A stretch of 64,000 nucleotides of DNA from Odobenus rosmarus divergens. Taxonomy: Eukaryota > Chordata > Mammalia > Carnivora > Odobenidae. The stretch lies in assembly GCF_000321225.1 (NCBI RefSeq), contig NW_004450459.1:3564806-3628805 (forward strand). Reading direction: 5' to 3'. This document shows positions 36,400 through 47,240 of this stretch, piece after piece. Made by a program: the position numbers and the translations under genes. Each line of letters opens with the position of its first letter. Position 1 is the stretch's first letter. Below the pieces are notes generated by a model, which saw nothing but the letters and a program-made list of their open reading frames with translations, did no database searches and was not told where the DNA came from.

Positions 36400-38580
36400 T
36401 ATTTTATATTCATATATATTCCATTGAGTGAATGGACCATAATTTACTAAAGCATAGCCTTATGTTGGACAGTTTGAGTGGTTTCCATTTTTATATAGTA
36501 TAAATTACACTGGGATAAACATTGTCAGGCATATGGCATTTTTTAATATTTTGGATTATTTCCTTAGGATAGATTCCCAGAAGTAGAATTACTAGGTTAA
36601 AGGGTATGAACATTTTTACGACTCTTGAAATACATTGCCAAATTGCTTTCCCAAAAAAGGTTGTATCAATTTACAATGCCACCAGCAATATAGGAAAGTG
36701 CTCTTCTCATAATATTCTCACAGGTATTTGGCATCATAGAATTTCTAGATTTGCAAATTTTGTGGACAAGAATGTAGTACCTCACTTTAATACATTTCTT
36801 AGTGGGGTTTTCTGTTGTTGTTTGCTTTTTGTTTTTTTAAGGCAACATACTGTTGAATAACTTCGAATTTCTGACATGTTCTTTAACTGTCTATGCTGAT
36901 TTGATAATTTTATAAGCTTATACAGAATTATATGTGATTATATTAAACCTTATTCATAGTACAAACTTCTATTTTGTTGTTTTTTTTTTTTTAAGATTTT
37001 ATTTATTTATTTGACAGAGAGAGAGACAGCGAGAGAGCGAACACAAGCAGGGGGAGTAGGGGAGGGAGAAGCAGGCCTCCTGCCTACCAGGGAGCCCGAT
37101 GAGAAGCTCCATCCCAGGACTCTGGGATCACAACCAGAGTGAAGCCGAAGGCCTAATGACTGAGCCACCGAAGTGCCCCTATTTTGTTGTTTCGGTTTGG
37201 TGCATGTAGGTGTATGTATGTCAGGAAGCATATTGAGGATTCAGTTTTTGTACCTGGTCAAATACTTGTTTTCTTCTGTGCTTTTTTTTTTTCCTGTTGG
37301 TTTTTAGCGTAACATACCTCCTCTTTATCTATATTAAGTATGTAAGTTATTCTAATTTTTCTAAGGAGTGATTTTAAAAAACATAACTCTTGAATTCATC
37401 TGTAATTTATATTGATGTATGGTATAAAGCATGGATTCCAACTGATCTTTTTTCCACATCAGTTACTAGTTATGGCAATATCATTAGTTGAATAAATCTT
37501 CATTTTTCTGTGTTTTAGGTGAAGTCTCACTTGTTACATGTTAATTCATCTAATTCTTATTTACTTCTTCTGTTCCAGTGATCTATCTATCCTTGAACCA
37601 GTGCTTATTTTTTTATTTAATGTAGAGTTCCCCCAAATGGCGTTCTAAGGATTTAAAAAATGGTCTTGCTTTTTTTTAAAATATCAATCTGAAAATCTTG
37701 ACAAATTCTAAAGCAGTCTGCTTGAATTTTCATTTAATTTATAAATAACAATTTAAAAAAACCTGTTCATAAAAAATTTTTAAAATTAAAAAAAACTGTT
37801 CTCTCAGAATTTTCACCAAATGTACACCTCCACAATTATTCACATCTTTTTTTCATTATAAAAGTAGTACCTGCCTATTTAAAAATGATTAGAAAAATAC
37901 TGACTATAGAATGAAAAAGGTTATTCATAGTTGCTTTAAAATATAAGCATAGTCAACCTTTTGGAATATGTTCCTTTCAGATAGTTTTGTTTGTAAAGAT
38001 GTGGTGCGTATTAGGCAGATATTTATTGAGCACTTACTTTGTCCCAGATACCTTACCAGGCATTGAGTCAGGCTCTGACCTCACAAATAGACAACTCCTG
38101 CCCTCATTAACATTTTATCATAATCCATTCTTATATTTTCCATACTCCTCATATATCTTCTTTTAATAACTGCAAATTTCACTGTGTCGTATGGATCACT
38201 TTGAGTAGTAATTTTCCTAGAATTGGACATTTCCAATTTTTCAATGTTATTTTTTCTACATTTAGAATGTTTCCTTAAGATACATTTCTCGAAATGGAGA
38301 AAGTTGGTTAAAGGGCATGAACACATTTAAGGTTCTTGACACAAACTTCCAAATTGCTTTTTAAAAGGTACTTTCACTGCCACTGGAAATGGTAAAAGGG
38401 AAATTTTTTTTACCAATTTGCCCGCAGTGACTATAATCACTAAAAATTGGTTTTGTTGTTTTGACTAGTTTTAATTTTCCTTTTTTGATAACTAGCAAGG
38501 TTTGAGGTTTGAGGTTTTTTTAAATAAGGTTAAACAAATGTTCTTTGAAAATTTTTCTGATCATGCTTTTGCTCTATTTA
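36400..38580 (-). mobile_element. Old L1M/HAL1 remnants, antisense, split by a SINE
   Basis: 'ccttaggatagattcccaga', 'ccaaattgctttcccaaaaa', 'caatgccaccagcaatatag' (3' part); 'tgatgtatggtataaagcat' and 'ccagtgatctatctatcctt' (ORF2-like) around 37300-37590; then a second pass of the 3' motif at 38260-38400. At least two fragments are therefore present in the same orientation. Heavily decayed. Confidence 0.7.
36982..37178 (-). mobile_element. CAN-SINE (young subtype), antisense
   Basis: Poly-T, 'aagattttatttatttattt', 'gacagcgagagagcgaacac', 'accagggagcccgatgagaa' and reversed head 'tgagccaccgaagtgccc'. TSD 'ctattttgttgttt' on both sides (from 36969 and 37179). Confidence 0.94.
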
Positions 38581-39959
38581 AGATGCTTATGTTTTATTTT
38601 CATGCATATGAGCTCTTTATGGAATAAAGACATGAGCCTTTTTGGTATTTACCCTCCTTCAGAGTTATCTCAAAGGGGAAGAGCAAAATGATCACTGAGT
38701 TTGGGGCCCTGAAGTACCTGAAGTGAAACGGAGGTTTACGCACTTTTCCATTTCCAGGGCCCAACTTAGGGTCTGGCAAACAGCAGGCATTCCATCCATG
38801 GCCCAGTGGAGGAGCACACAGATGTCAAACCGTGCATTGGATTCTGGGGTTCCAGAGACGCCGAGACTGACAATGGCAAACATGGCTTCTTAAACTAAGC
38901 CTGGGCCAAGAAATGACTTCCTAGTAAACCAATCCATTTTTATCGCTAGAAAGAAAAGAATTTATAGCCAGAGGGCAAAAGGATACAAGTAACCGGGTAG
39001 CATCTAAAACAGCCTGAAAAAAAGAAAGGGGTAAAATGAAGGGATAATGAGTGGAAAGAAACAAAAGCATTTGGAAATCAACAAAACAAATTAAGCGTTG
39101 ATTCTATATCCATTATGTTGTGAGGTAGGTTGCTATGGTGGGTTATTAAAAAAGATCAGGAGCCTCACCAAAGTTTATATAATTTGTCAATTCAGAAACT
39201 TCATAGGCAACTCAAATGATATATTCCTGTAAAATTCCTGGTTATACACACATATACTTAGGTACACATATAACACTTAGACTTACTGGAAAGTTCAGGA
39301 GAAAGTATCTCCCAAACTAAAGAATTCTGGGGCCTGCCTTCTCTGCCCCTATAGTGACAGGTCCCTTTTAGTCACAAAATCTGAGGGAAAAGGGGAGAGA
39401 AGGTAATTATGGCACTGTTGCCATTGGATTTAGAATCTTTCTTCTTACCCCTGCCTCTCTCTGGGTTGTGAGTGAGAAACTGGCAGGACACCATACCAAC
39501 AAGAAAAAAAACAGGAGACTGAGAGGGAACAACCTTCTTGTGGTAGCTGGTGTCTGCTTTGTGGTACTATTTTGATGGGTCATATGGGAAAATTTTTATT
39601 ACATACTTTATGGAATAATTTGCATTAGGTCAAATTTATATGCCCTCAGGAGTGCCTATAAAACATGATCCCTAATTTCAAAAGTAGACCTGGCAAAAAC
39701 AAGAAAGAGATAAAATAATTACAAAAAAGGGTGTCTTGTGAGGAAGAACTTCATGTTAGAAACAATTCATAATTTACAAGTTGCTTCCAATCAAGATGGT
39801 GATGTGATCTTACCCTGGAGATATGTGGGCTAGAAAGAATCACTTGAATGATACCTTTAGTCAGGTGAATAAAGGCAGCTGGGTACCTGATATTTTGGGG
39901 GCAGGCCACTACTCTCCCTAACCTTAAGGAGCCACTCATTCTCTTTATGGTGACTTTAA
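38581..39959. other. Unassigned intergenic sequence
   Basis: No gene or confident repeat in 1.4 kb. Confidence 0.4.
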
Positions 39960-40285
39960 CAATATGGTAAGAACATCTATTTATTGAACATCTATTATGT
40001 CAGGTACTTTGCCAAGAGCATTATCTATATTATCACCTATTCATTCCTCCAGGCCCAGTTCACTGTTCTTTTAACGCACCATGACTTATACCCCAAACTG
40101 AATTAATAATGCCATTACTGATTAATTGATGATTAATAACGTTCTACTCATCCTGTTCACTCCTTTAATGCAGCACTTCTTTCCATAGCCTACATTTCTA
40201 ACTGTCCAGCGCCCATGTTTTATTCCGATTGCCCAGCATCTGGCAGTTCCTAAGTACCATATTCTGTTGAGTGAATGTTGACTGG
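39960..40285 (+). mobile_element. Old MIR/L2 fragments
   Basis: Bases 39965-40030 ('atttattgaacatctattat', 'tttgccaagagcattatcta') look like antisense MIR. 40040-40285 ('tgcccagcatctggcagttc', 'ttctgttgagtgaatgttga') looks like a sense L2 3' end. The strand given is that of the larger part. Confidence 0.45.
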
Positions 40286-41749
40286 GACTTCATGACTTCA
40301 AACTCATTGAAGAATCATGGAATTGTTGAGCAGGAGAGCCTCTGCAACCTTTGCTAGCTACAAGCTTCTTTCACATATAAGAAAAATTAAGTTAGAACAA
40401 GTAACTTGCCTGAGGTCACATAAACCTGGTGGAATGAAATTAGAATCCAGTTCCCTTGCTCTTCAGCCAAGTATAGATGCTTCCAAAACACAACTAAATA
40501 TCTTTATTTCCCAATCTCCTGGCCCCACCCAAATTCTATCATCAGTTGGCCTTTGGACCTTCAGGCTATTTCTGTGACGTATATTTTCTAAAGGAACCCA
40601 CTTCTATATACAGCTTTTCTTTCATAGCTCCCCATTCCAAACAAAGCCCAAACTCCAAATTAGCTGGCTTGCACTGTAGCATCACTGTAAAAGTTGGGGG
40701 GGTGGGGACCGTCTGTCTATATTTTTACTAACAAGCTCTTTCCGCAAGCACCCTTTGATCCACTCAAATCAAAATGCTTGTCAACACGCACACCACACCA
40801 TGCACTTTCTTCACCATCCCTTGAGACATGATGGTCGTTCTGACTAGAGTATCCTTCCTCCTTATCAAGCTGGTGAACTTTAATTATCTGTTCCCCCTCT
40901 GGACTGGGAGCTTCTGGCACAGAACAGAGAGAACTGGTTTTAGTATCACACAGCATTTGGATGAGTGGATTTTGTCCCGCACCTAGCAGCATAGCCCTCA
41001 GTAAAGTTCACTACATGACTGTTTGGAAAATTACAGAAATGTAACTTATTCTTCAGGGTTGTAAGCAGCCCTCAACCATAACTTTTCTGTTTGGAGGAAA
41101 AATAAGTAAATATGTTGGCTCATTCAGTCTTTTTCTCCTCCTTCTTTTTCCTTTTGGTCTGCTTCATCTGTTATGGCTGCCATTCTCACTCCCTCTGTGA
41201 ACTGTACATTCTCCCAGCACCCCTGCCCCTGGACACTTGTGGGAGAGGAATCTACAAATTCCTCTGGGGCTCCATCAGTGGAAGCAAGTACTCAGTAGCT
41301 GGAGGAGATCTGGGCTGCAAACAGGAAGTTTTTGTACTTCTGGCTACTTTGTGCCTGGGGCAAAAACTGCAGAGTCCACCTGGACACTGTAAAAGAGAAT
41401 GATAGAACAAAACTAACCTTCATTATCCCCATCTGAAGTTTTTTTCTGTGTGGACATTCTGACCCAGTATCACTCAGGGCTTCTTTTACCAGAACTGTTG
41501 TCTAGCATGCACATCAAAATAGCCCCGCAGAAAGTCAGGTTTGAGCCCCCTAACTCCCTTCCTTCACTTTAAAAAATCTTGAGCAGAGCATTTAAAATAA
41601 TGTTTTGGATTTTTAAGTTTTTAAAGCATCTGAAGGACTGTTCCCTTTGGAAGCCTGAGGGCCAAAGAAAAGCAGAGATTGGTCCCCTGGTCTCTAAATC
41701 CCTTTTTCCTCCTTCGATGCCCTAGACCTCATCTTGCCCCTTTGACTCC
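40286..41749. other. UBE2E3 proximal upstream sequence
   Basis: Bases 40380-40470 contain MIR-like 'gaacaagtaacttgcctgag'. A G-run lies at about 40695-40706. Otherwise no repeat was recognised, and a 96-codon frame at 41112-41402 has no family identity. Confidence 0.4.
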
Positions 41750-42960
41750 AAAGGGGCAAGAGGCAGCTGTCCTCCGCGGGCGTGCCTGGCCTCGTCCACG
41801 ACACCCATTAGTTTCCAGCCTTCCAGGGCAGAGGGGGACTCCCGACCATGCGTCCAGGGCCCTTCCCCAGGCGTAGGGGCCTCGGGGTCCACGCCGGCCC
41901 CAGCGCAGACAGAAAGGATGTGCCCAACCCTGGCGATGACCTCGGCGCGCCCGCCCCGAAAGCACCCCGGCCCCAGCCTGCGGGGCGGGTAGCCCAATGG
42001 GCAGCCTCGTTCCGGAGGCGGGCTCAGGCCGGAAGCCACCCCGCGGCACAGCGGCCCCACGAGACGGCGCCCGCGCCCCCGCCCTCTCCGGCACGGGCTC
42101 TACGGCCAAGGGCGGCAGGGGCCAGCCCGCTGGGTCCCCGCCGCGCTCTTTGTCCTGGCCGCGCGCGGGCGGACGCGTGCGCCCCCCGGGTGAAAGGCGG
42201 CGCGGAGAGAGCGCGCGGGAACGCGCAGGAAGAGCTCGCGCCCGCCGGGCGCCGGGGGCGCGCGCCCCTCCGCCAGGCAAGCAGCGAGCACGCGCGCTGC
42301 CGCCGCGCCCGCCCCTCCCCCCGCGCTCGCCTCGGAACTTGCTGACTGCGCGGCCGGGAGGAGCCGAGCCGGGCGGCGGCGGCGGGAGGCCACAGCGCGC
42401 GGGGGTCTCCCGCGTCCCCTCCGCCTCGCCGGGAGCTCGCGCCCTCGCCCAGCCGAGCTCCTACCCCCCCTTTTTTCCGAAGGCGCTGGGCGGCGCCACC
42501 CTCCGGCCGGAGCCCGGCACTGCACAACCCCCTCCGACTTTCAATGTTCCACACTNNNNNNNNNNNNNNNNNNNNNNNNNNNNNNNNNNNNNNNNNNNNN
42601 NNNNNNNNNNNNNNNNNNNNNNNNNNNNNNNNNNNNNNNNNNNNNNNNNNNNNNNNNNNNNNNNNNNNNNNNNNNNNNNNNNNNNNNNNNNNNNNNNNNN
42701 NNNNNNNNNNNNNNNNNNNNNNNNNNNNNNNNNNNNNNNNNNNNNNNNNNNNNNNNNNNNNNNNNNNNNNNNNNNNNNNNNNNNNNNNNNNNNNNNNNNN
42801 GCGGGGCCGGCCGGGCTGCTCGCATCACTTGGCGCCCGGCGCGGCGAGCGCTGCCCGCGGCCCCCGCGCGGCCCTCCCCACAAAGGGCCGCGGAGCTGCG
42901 TGGCCGCCGCCGCCGGCCGCGGCTCGCCTCCGCGGGCGCGGAAATTTGTTGCACTTCTTG
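41750..42960 (+). promoter_or_regulatory. UBE2E3: CpG island, predicted UBE2E3 promoter and first exon
   Basis: From about 41.75 kb the sequence turns abruptly GC-rich with very frequent CpG and returns to AT-rich DNA after about 42.96 kb. No TATA box is evident. GC boxes occur (CCGCCCC at 41951, GGGGCGGG at 41982-41989, CGCCCCTCCC at 42311), as does an ETS-type CCGGAAG (42029-42035). Coding exon 2 lies 0.8 kb downstream on the + strand, so this is the natural promoter for UBE2E3. The non-coding exon 1 should fall in it or in the N gap; I could not place its start or donor. The long GC-rich open frames in several frames are compositional, not genes. Confidence 0.85.
42556..42800. other. Assembly gap (245 N)
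   Basis: A run of exactly 245 N sits inside the CpG island. The true length is unknown. It may remove part of exon 1 or the transcription start. Confidence 0.99.
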
Positions 42961-43711
42961 GGGCTTTGTTTGTTTGTTTTGCCTCTGATTTTTTTTTTCG
43001 TTATTTTGGACAAAATGTCGGTCCGTGATGTAAAAATTGAGCGAGGAACCTTGATGGCATTGGGAGCTTTGCAGAAGGTGCAGTTTGGATTCTGCTTTTC
43101 CCAGGGTGGCAGCTCGGTGTTGGCCGGATGAATCTTCGCTGCTGGCCGTGGAAACGGCTAGAGCAGCTTGTTAGTTGATTTTTAAATTCCTAAGTGTTGT
43201 ATTTAAAGGCTTACGTGCACAGAGGAGGAATCGCCACCTTAAATAAGCATATGGGCGATTAACAGGGTATGTTTTCCTCTCGGAAAGGGAATTTGGTAGC
43301 TTTGACCAATGTCAGTGTGTAAATATTTAGACGTTATTAGTGACTTTTTAACATTTTTCAGCGAGATCTGTTATTTACAGTGTGTCATATGTTATTAATG
43401 CTCGTTGCCTAAGTTCCCTGGCAAATCTGTTTCATGCCTTCTGAGAAAGTAGACAATTGATAGATTGTCCAAGGGATGGAAAAAAATGTGAGTGGGTTTT
43501 CTAACTTGAGTTCGGTAAATCCTTGAACGCTGGCGTTGTGAGACCCATCACCTCCCCTGTAACCTTGCTATGTGATGAGATAAGTGTGAACACTTTGAAG
43601 TGTTTTGCATTAAAATACGATTTTAGGTGAATATTGAGAGAAGAAAATGCCATTGGTTTATTTCTTAGACTTAACATTTCCTTTCTCCCCCTCCTTTTTT
43701 CTCTTTAAAAG

Positions 43712-43930
43712 TTTTCCAAGAAATAACTTCACCAAGATGTCCAGTGATAGGCAAAGGTCCGATGATGAGAGCCCCAGCACCAGCAGTGGTAGTTCAGATG
43801 CGGACCAGCGAGACCCAGCCGCTCCAGAGCCTGAAGAACAGGAAGAAAGAAAACCTTCTGCCACCCAGCAGAAGAAAAATACCAAACTCTCTAGCAAAAC
43901 CACTGCTAAGTTATCCACTAGTGCTAAAAG
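43712..43930 (+). CDS. UBE2E3: UBE2E3 exon 2 (first coding exon; CDS from 43737)
   Basis: UBE2E3 is a class III ubiquitin-conjugating E2: it takes ubiquitin from E1 as a thioester and works with RING E3s. The family is imported to the nucleus by importin-11 when ubiquitin-charged. A polypyrimidine tract and AG at 43710-43711 define the acceptor. The ATG at 43737 has A at -3. It opens MSSDRQRSDDESPSTSSGSS and continues as an acidic, then Lys/Ser/Thr-rich tail to ...LSTSAKR, which I recognise as the UBE2E3 N-terminus; UBE2E1 and UBE2E2 differ clearly here. The donor is AAAAG|gtaatg after 43930, phase 2 (64 codons plus two bases). In-frame upstream ATG 43647 is intronic. An alternative acceptor at 43720 would only shorten the 5' UTR. 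Confidence 0.96.
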
Positions 43931-45712
43931 GTAATGTGTAAAAGGATTAAGACATTATCAGGTTGTCTTCCAAATGGTTGGACAGTTTTGTTGGTTTTAC
44001 ATCAGTGGCATTGGTTCAAAAATATTTACTTCGTGATCACTTTTATTTGCACTTGAATGAGTTGTCATTCTTTAGGTGGTATATAAGCCACCTCCCTGGA
44101 ATTGTACTTTTAAGCGAACTTACTCTGTACTTCGGTAACTTCAGGAAGAGTGTCCTTGAGTAGAGAGCTTGGACTAACATTCTGACAGATTGTTTTAGGA
44201 GTTGGCAAGGAAAATTTGGTGAGCCCAAATTAGCTGGTACATTGAGGATGTTCCTTTTTATGAGTCATACTCTTCTTCTTTGAAATTGACACTTCTAGAG
44301 ATCAGCAGCGCTTCTCCATGAAACTTAATGATTAGAAATGATTATGTTTGCTAGAAAATTTGTAGATTCAAGACCTTGGCTATATTTGAAAGAAGATTTA
44401 AAATTTTGCTCCAAATTTGCTTTCAATTTTACAAACATGACTTTAAGCCATGCATCTCAGTTACTACTTTTTTGTAGTTAACTTATGGTTATGCCTTATA
44501 TTCTTGTGAATGCGAATAAAACCAAAAAGTAGTCATTTACAATTTTGGGTGGCACGTGGCTACTGCAAACTTTCATTGTGCTTGTGACTCTTCACTCTGA
44601 AACTTGTGGATATGCTTGACATGTTAATACTCAATAGCAGAAGAAACAATTTGTTGGGTATATATGAAAGGTCATTTGTTTCCTGTTGATTTATATTATC
44701 TTTGATGGCAAAAAACAAATTGATTCTGTCAAGGGGACGCCAGTGGTAGTAGTAGGGGAATATCCATGAATTCTATTAAGTATACATCAGATATGTCTAT
44801 ACCATTAGCCAGTATTGACATTTTGTTCATTTTTATTGATCACAACTAAAGGAAAAAGAAAATATAAAAACTGTTCAAATATTGCATTCTGTAGTGATTT
44901 AGAAGTAATCTTATTTTTCTATGGACTTTCACTTCTATTGATAACCAAGTATTAATAATTTGAGGATATTTTATTAAATAACATCAGTCTTTTAAATATT
45001 TTAGAGTCCTCTCAATTTGCTGTAGTCCTGTTGAGCATGTTAAACATCTTAAGTTTTGAAAGCTTTTTAAATTTGAATAAAATCAGAGAACTGCTTTTTT
45101 CCCTCTTAACTAGGCTGTATATCTTATTTCTTTCCTCCCAAATTTACTCAATTTTAGTGCTGTACTTAAGATTAAGGAAAACAGAATTGGTTAAGTAAGA
45201 ATGTCAAGAAGTTTTTCACTGGTAAAGCTGTTTGTAAATTTTAAACTTTTTTTCACATAAAATATTGTCAAAAGCGTTAATGTACTCAATGTAATAGCTT
45301 GTTAATTCTTACCTCTGTAAAAGTGACTTGAAGTCATTGTCAAATATTCTAGTGCTTTCCCTCCTCCCTTCTTGTCTCATTTGCATATAAGCTTGAAAAG
45401 AGAATTTCTTTGGTAAAAAGTGTTTTAAAATAGATTTTACAGCCTTTTTTGAGTACTAGTAGAGGACTATTTCTCAAACCAGGTGTGAATGTCATACTTC
45501 TTTACAGTAGCAAGTGAGAAAAAAAGCTGCAAAGTTTCTGTTAAGGGATTTGGGTTATGCCTCTGAGAACAAAGAGGAAGCAGCCATGTTAGCATTACTG
45601 AAGGCAAAGCCAGCCTTGCATTTAACTGCATGGTGGTAGAGGGCAGTGTAATTCCCCGGTTATTCTGTAGACTAGCTCAAATCCTTTTTGTCTGTTCTCA
45701 TTTCACTAACAG
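43931..45712 (+). other. UBE2E3: UBE2E3 intron 2
   Basis: A 1,782 bp GT-AG intron, starting gtaatg and ending in a pyrimidine-rich tract and 'cactaacag'. I recognise no mobile element in it. Short open frames near 43963-44228 are not coding. Confidence 0.9.
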
Positions 45713-45763
45713 AATTCAGAAGGAGCTAGCTGAAATAACTCTTGATCCTCCTCCTAACTGCAG
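45713..45763 (+). CDS. UBE2E3: UBE2E3 exon 3 (start of UBC domain)
   Basis: A 51 bp exon bounded by 'ctaacag' and 'gtaagaa' (strong donor). Joined to exon 2, its first base completes Arg65, followed by IQKELAEITLDPPPNC, then two bases of the next codon. This is helix 1 and the following loop of the UBC fold, shared by all three UBE2E paralogues. Exon length is a multiple of three, so the phase is unchanged. The active-site cysteine and the rest of the roughly 207-residue protein are encoded beyond the window. Confidence 0.97.
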
Positions 45764-46940
45764 GTAAGAAATAAATTTTGTTGTTTTGATTACAAAATGT
45801 GGAAAAATATCAAGAGATTAATGCATCGGCTTTGGATATGTGTGCTGCGGAAGAAGCTACATTTGCTTCTCTTCAGCTTTGCAAGTGGATTAAATAAAAA
45901 TTGCCTAAGGTGAATTAAGCAAGTTTGGGGGAGAATACTCTTTAGCATGTATCATACATTTTAGATTTCTGAATATACTGATTTTGTGCTCCTTACTGAG
46001 ATTAGTGTGAATGGTGCTGATTTTTGTTCTGTTGTAACATTTCTGTAGAGTGTTTATTCAGAAGTACATTGCAGAAACTTCTAAAATTTTGCTAAGCTTT
46101 AAAGTTACTGCTTGTGTGCAATCTGAACTGACCTTCCAAATTTAGAAATTGCTGAATGTGGTGTTACAAAATGTAAATGCAGTAAACAAGAGTATAGTTT
46201 CTGTTTGATTTATTCAGTAATGTGCCTTAAGGACAAATTTTATGTGCTAAGCTAATGCTTTTAGTTGTTTAGAGAATGTATTGTTGGAATTATTTACATT
46301 TTAATCAAATGTCTTAATTACTTTGGAAAATTCTTAGTAATTTTGGTCCTTGAAATATGTGTACGAAAAGGAGTAAATGAACTGGAATTTGTAGGAGGAA
46401 TTCATTTCAGTGAAACTCATGTAGAATAATTTAAAATTGTTGGTTGGTGTAAGGTGCATTAAAAGTAACTGGTTGACGATTTAGTTTGTAAAACGTTTTC
46501 TCAGTTTGTCTTACTTAGTGCTCTGTTTTCAGCAGTGACTATATGGCTTCCAAAATTCATCAAACTTAGGAAAAGCAGTTTTGTAGATAATTTGCATACA
46601 GATATGTGCTCAAGAGTGAGAGTGGTGGCTACGAATAAGGCAGAGTTATGGTTTGATATGAAAACGTATTCTCGTCTTACCTGTATTTTTGGTATAAGTT
46701 GTGTTCACTTGTGACGATAAGACCTATTTCTGAAGTCTACTTGAGATATAATTGGGTTTAATTCAATTGCTTTTTGTGTGTATTAACCAGATTCTTAGAT
46801 AAGGTGATCTGATCCTGATTTATGCAGTGAATTAACAGTTTTGCTCATATTTATAATCAGCTATTTCAGTTCAAAAGGCAAACATGAATGTAAACTAATT
46901 TTAAACAGGTAGTGGTATGTCAGATCTCAAATTTTAAGAG

Positions 46941-47240
46941 CTGTGCTGTCCAGTAATGCAGCCATGAGCCACCTGTGGCTATTGACCACTTTAGTTGTCC
47001 AAAATGAGATGTGCTCTAAGTATAAAATACACATTGAATTTTGGAAACAGTATGAGGGAAAGAATGTAAAATACCTTATTGATTTTTTAAAAGTATCTAT
47101 TACATGTTTGAATGATAATGTTGGATATGTTGAGATATATAGAATGTTTTAAAAATTTATTTTTTACCATTTTAATGTGGTTATTAGAAAATTTAAAATT
47201 ATGTATGTGGCTTGTATTACATTTCTGTTGAACAGTGCTG
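46941..47240 (-). mobile_element. hAT-type MITE (MER3/MER58-like), antisense
   Basis: Starts 'ctgtgctgtccagtaatgca', contains 'gagccacctgtggctattga' and ends 'atttctgttgaacagtgctg'. The ends are inverted repeats. It is the same family as 62549-62854 in the other orientation. Subfamily name is uncertain. Confidence 0.78.

Noticed and set aside
41722..43131. Long overlapping open frames (up to 343 codons) on both strands in the CpG island
   Set aside because: They come from GC-rich composition and partly run through the N gap; translations are low-complexity Arg/Ala/Pro/Gly and exist in several frames at once.
43647..43736. In-frame upstream ATG that would extend UBE2E3 by 30 residues
   Set aside because: The extension is intronic: it contains the polypyrimidine tract and acceptor, and the known protein starts at 43737.
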